Part shown: piece after piece, positions 60,600 to 64,000 of the stretch | Position numbering within the stretch: the first letter of the stretch is position 1 | How the letters are laid out: each line of letters starts with the position of its first letter | Assembly: GCF_000165425.1 (NCBI RefSeq) | Contig: NW_001799499.1 | Span: forward strand, 310,001-374,000 | Direction of reading: 5' to 3' | DNA: 64,000 nt | From: Paramecium tetraurelia | Taxonomy: Eukaryota; Ciliophora; Oligohymenophorea; Peniculida; Parameciidae | Made by a program: the position numbers and the translations under genes | The notes under the pieces: generated by a model | Seen by the model: the letters and a program-made list of their open reading frames with translations, nothing else | The model's database searches: none | Told to the model about the DNA's origin: nothing

Positions 60600-61283
60600 A
60601 TGGATTTGATGGATAATTAGTTTTAGCAAAAATTTCAATAGTTGTTAAAGCTCAAAGAAATCTATTCTACTCGTAATGTTTTGCCTTAAAGATTACAGAG
60701 ATTGAAGCTAGTTGACATCAATTTTCAAATAAAATAAATACAATATAAACAACAAAATAAATTGAACTAAATAATCAACAGTTCTATTGTTTCTCAAAAT
60801 ATTCCGAAAAAGCAATCCACTGAAAGAAGCTTATCCAATTATACTAATCATCTTAATATTGCTGGCTAGTAAAACATTTGTGTAAGTTGTGAAAAATATA
60901 TTTTTGAAAAGAAAGTCACACTTAATTGCCAAAACAAATTTAATCATAATTACCATTCCACTTGTTTAGCTAATATAATGAAATAATAGTTGGCTAATTA
61001 GTGTATTAAATTCTAATGCTTGTGCAAAAGTTAAATCAACAATGGATAAATCTCTAGATAAAAAATATTAGAATTAGATGTTTACATAAACAGGTTAATG
61101 TTAAATTAGTTATATTACTTAAAAACCCATTACCAAAATATTAAATAATGTGCTAATAAGGATTGCGAATTTTTTTGGATCTATAAATAACAACAAAAAT
61201 AAATTAAATCGCGTTCTAACTCTCCTTTGAAGACATATAAAATTACCTATGTTAATTATTGTCCTGATTGTAGATTTTTATGA
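60600..61283 (+). CDS. RING/IBR-like zinc-binding protein
   Basis: An intronless protein of about 228 residues. After a helical, Q-rich N-terminus of about 95 residues come cysteines and histidines in RING-like spacing: NICVSCEKYIFEKKVTLNC, FNHNYHSTCLANIMKQQLAN, FQCLCKSQI, then further CANKDCEFFWIY and YCPDCRFL, as in RING-IBR ligases. Such proteins transfer ubiquitin, or only bind zinc. The pattern is loose, lacks a proline-tryptophan RING end, and the protein stops after what would be the second half of IBR. It may be a short, diverged RBR relative. Its start lies 35 bases from the MACPF start, divergent. Confidence 0.65.
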
Positions 61284-61896
61284 TTTCATGTAATTAATTT
61301 ATAATACTGAAATATTATTTTTTCAACAATTTTCAGCCATTATATATCTCCTTACCTTTTTTGAAAACATCTATTATTTAGTTATAGATTTATTTATTTT
61401 AAAAAAAAAATGACTGAGTAATATAATATTTAAATTTTGATTAACTTTAATATTTAACAATTAAATTGATGTATTATTTCAATATTTGCAGAATAATTAT
61501 GCATTTTTCTGTCATATTCTTTGAAATAAAGAAAAGATAGTTTTGCTTTGAAAAATCTATTCAATCAATTTGATTAATTTCAATAATTATTTTATTTTTT
61601 AGTGTTTTTGGGAAATTTCTATTTTTATAATTTAATTAAATAATATTAATTTTTATAATCACAATCAACATATTATTTATATTTTTATTTTGTATTTATT
61701 TAAGCTATAGAATTTTATTTGATAAATTTATGCAAACCAGAGCATTATATAAATACAAATTACTTATAAGGATATTAAGTAATTCTAATGATTGAAAAAC
61801 AAGATCACTTTTATATCACTCTATAGAATAGTAATAATATTAGATGTGCAATTATTTAAAATAATGTTATGAATTTATTGTATACTTTATATAATA
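61284..61896. other. Convergent intergenic AT-rich DNA
   Basis: About 610 bases of strongly AT-rich sequence between convergent genes, with poly-A/poly-T runs. No coding frame, RNA gene or repeat could be supported. Confidence 0.5.
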
Positions 61897-63905
61897 TCAT
61901 TGATCTTCCAAGAACTTCTCTAGTTTTGGTGGACAGCACAAAGCAACTCCTTTTCCATTTTATTTTTCCATTTCTTCATCCATTACAAAGACAATCAATA
62001 TTGCATCACATGCAACTCCATAGATTGACATGAATAGTGATCCAACAACTAAACCTATGGCACCACATAAAAGTGAAGGTGCTTCTGGATAAGTTACATT
62101 ATATTTGAACTTTTCAGTTCTTGTTATCACAATATAACAAAATAGACCTGTTAACAAGGCAATAAAACCTCTTCCTAAAGCTATAAATATTTCTCCAAAT
62201 CCTCCCACTGTTGCAAATCTAAGTGGGTTTCTTGCAATCAAGAAAATTGCCTCTTTGGCTGAATGGAAGAAACCTTTGCCTGTCATATTACTAACGACAT
62301 AAGCATTTTTGTTTATATATTAGACACATTTCTCGAAACACCACATACAACACATCAAGCATTTAAATAAGTATTCAAAGAACTTGTTTTTCTTAATTAA
62401 TTCTTCTTGTTATTTATAAAGGAAGGCTAACCAAATTCTAATGAATTCAATGATGGCTAAAATTAATGATCCAAAAGCAACTGTTCCTAAATGATATCTA
62501 AAGAATCTTCCAATAGCAGTTGGCAAAGGAATAGGACCTCCTTCTTAAGCTCTTGGTCCTTATTAGAAATACCAAATGCAGACAGAACCAGCAATAATAA
62601 ATTCAACTGATGCTATGATAAATGAAGAGTTCCATAGTAAACCAAATAAGTGAATGTTGGCGAATATTTTTTAATTTTAAGTAAATGAAAACTATCCAAA
62701 AGGCAATTGTTTAGGTTTGCTTGTAGTTTCCCCAGAACTGTATAAATACAATGCAACAACGAACCAATAGATGAAATAAAGAAGCATGATGAAAAAGGTT
62801 ACAAATGGAAGGACAACAACTGTAAAATTGGCTTGAACATAATCGCAGGCTGTCTATTAAATAATATATATAAAATCTACCTCAAGTATGGCAATTGCAA
62901 GCCGAATTCTCGAATACATACAACACACAACAAGTAATATCAATCCTGCTAAAGAAAATAATGTAATTCCTATATATAGATAGTTTTTAGGATTAACGTT
63001 CTCTGCTTATGCTTGTTCTTAAAGAGTTTGGGCATCGATTTCAGCTTGAGCTGAAGCTGGCAATTTTGAAGGATCAGTCAATGCATAGTAGTACCCAGTG
63101 GTATAGATTCCTCCAGCTATTAACACACTGAATAACAATAAGAGCAGCGTCCATATCACGCATCCAGCCAATGTTTCAATAAGGAACAAAAATATGAATC
63201 CAAGTACTAAAGATATACCAATGGAACCGAAAATAAGCCATTTAGTTGTGATCATATCATTTGATACTTTTTCCATAGTTTCAACATCAATTTTATCTTT
63301 TACTGTTTCATAATATTATTTGGTGGTTGGTAAACACACAGTTTTCATAACTTAAATAAATTTTATTTATGTACATAATTCAGTATTGTAAATTACTACG
63401 ACCTCTTCTGGATTAGTACTCAACATATTTTATTTACAACTCTTAACAATGGAATTTGGTTAACACTTTAATTCACTTGGTAATTTTGAGTTTGTTTTGG
63501 CTTCTTCCAAATGAGATATTTTAGTATGTCTGGCTGATGGTGCAGGCTCACTCTCCTCTTCTACAGACTAGATTATAACAATTACATGGACATTCAGATA
63601 CGCAGGTTGTCACATAAAGATACTTTGGATTAGTTGGGTTAGCAAAATAAATGTAGGGATAATCAGCTACATCCTCATCAACTCCACACGCCCGATCTTA
63701 ATTATTATAAAATTTTACGATCTGGATCATAAGGTTAGGCAATTCTATGAGGATCTCCATTTTTGAAAGCGTAACCACTTATGAAAAACATACCGAAAGT
63801 AAAGACAATAAAAAGCAATAGGCAAAAAATATCAGTGCATTCTCTATCGACGACTGGTCCATTTCTTAATTTTGGATCTGTTCCTTCACCCTTTTCACTA
63901 GACAT
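61897..63905 (-). CDS. Choline transporter-like protein (SLC44/CTL family)
   Basis: About 640 residues starting MSSEKGEGTDPKLRNGPVVD. SLC44 hallmarks: RECTDIFCLLLFIVFTFGMF (first helix) followed by KNGDPHRIA, the cysteine region CGVDEDVADYPYIYFANPTN and CVSECPCNC-like cluster, about ten helices (WLIFGSIGISLVLGFIFLFL; AGCVIWTLLLLLFSVLIAGG), then RFFRYHLGTVAFGSLILAII, CLMCCMWCFEKCVQYINKNA and AKEAIFLIARNPLRFATVGG. The tail ends LCCPPKLEKFLEDQ. It is closer to animal CTL proteins than the copy at 748-3373. An ATG at 63944 in the same frame would add 13 residues; I prefer 63905 because the extra part is AT-rich. Introns lie near 63690 and 63330. Confidence 0.9.
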
Positions 63906-64000
63906 TAAATAATTATTGGCAAATAAAAAATATATTAATATCAAATGAGTTTTTGAAATACTAAGTAGATAATATACTTGAATCTAATTATATGTCTGAA

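Overview
The window reads as macronuclear DNA of an oligohymenophorean ciliate, most likely Paramecium (probably the aurelia group). The base composition is about three-quarters A+T. Conserved proteins (proteasome alpha subunit, enolase, fimbrin, uL14, telomerase) stay open only if TAA and TAG are read as glutamine and TGA is the sole stop. Almost every gene is interrupted by GT...AG introns of about 19-33 nt, and intergenic spaces are often only 15-100 nt. Short open frames called with the standard code are therefore mostly fragments or shadows of longer genes. All gene models here were assembled by hand by joining frames across tiny introns, so single splice sites may be off by a few bases. 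Roughly 40 genes on both strands, one tRNA and one clear pseudogene were found.

Layout. 0.7-8.4 kb: a choline transporter-like (SLC44) gene, two coiled-coil genes, DPY30 and proteasome alpha-6. 8.4-15.5 kb: a GOLGA7/Erf4-type palmitoyltransferase partner, fimbrin, a ubinuclein/HPC2-domain protein, small cytoskeletal or unknown genes, a Rab GTPase and tRNA-Asn. 15.5-22 kb: the COX assembly factor COA5/Pet191, a bZIP protein, telomerase reverse transcriptase (TERT) and small unknown genes. 22-29.5 kb: two tandem paralogues resembling SAPS-domain (PP6/Sit4 regulatory) proteins. 29.8-34.8 kb: a YEATS reader, a coiled-coil gene, enolase and an unknown gene. 34.8-43.8 kb: a very large unknown gene directly behind an anoctamin/TMEM16 gene. 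44-51.6 kb: a decayed cysteine-rich surface-type gene, an AMPK-gamma-like CBS protein, an unknown gene and a PP2C-like protein with a damaged metal site. 52-64 kb: a coiled-coil gene, a small GTPase fused to a TRPM-type SLOG/LSDAT domain, a Trf4-type poly(A) polymerase, uL14/RPL23, a MACPF protein, a RING/IBR-like protein and a second SLC44 transporter.

The genes do not form operons; neighbours are functionally mixed, as usual for this lineage. The most unusual item is the GTPase-SLOG fusion at 54498-55992. TERT, the possible anoctamin read-through fusion, the PP2C pseudophosphatase and the SAPS-like tandem pair also merit attention.
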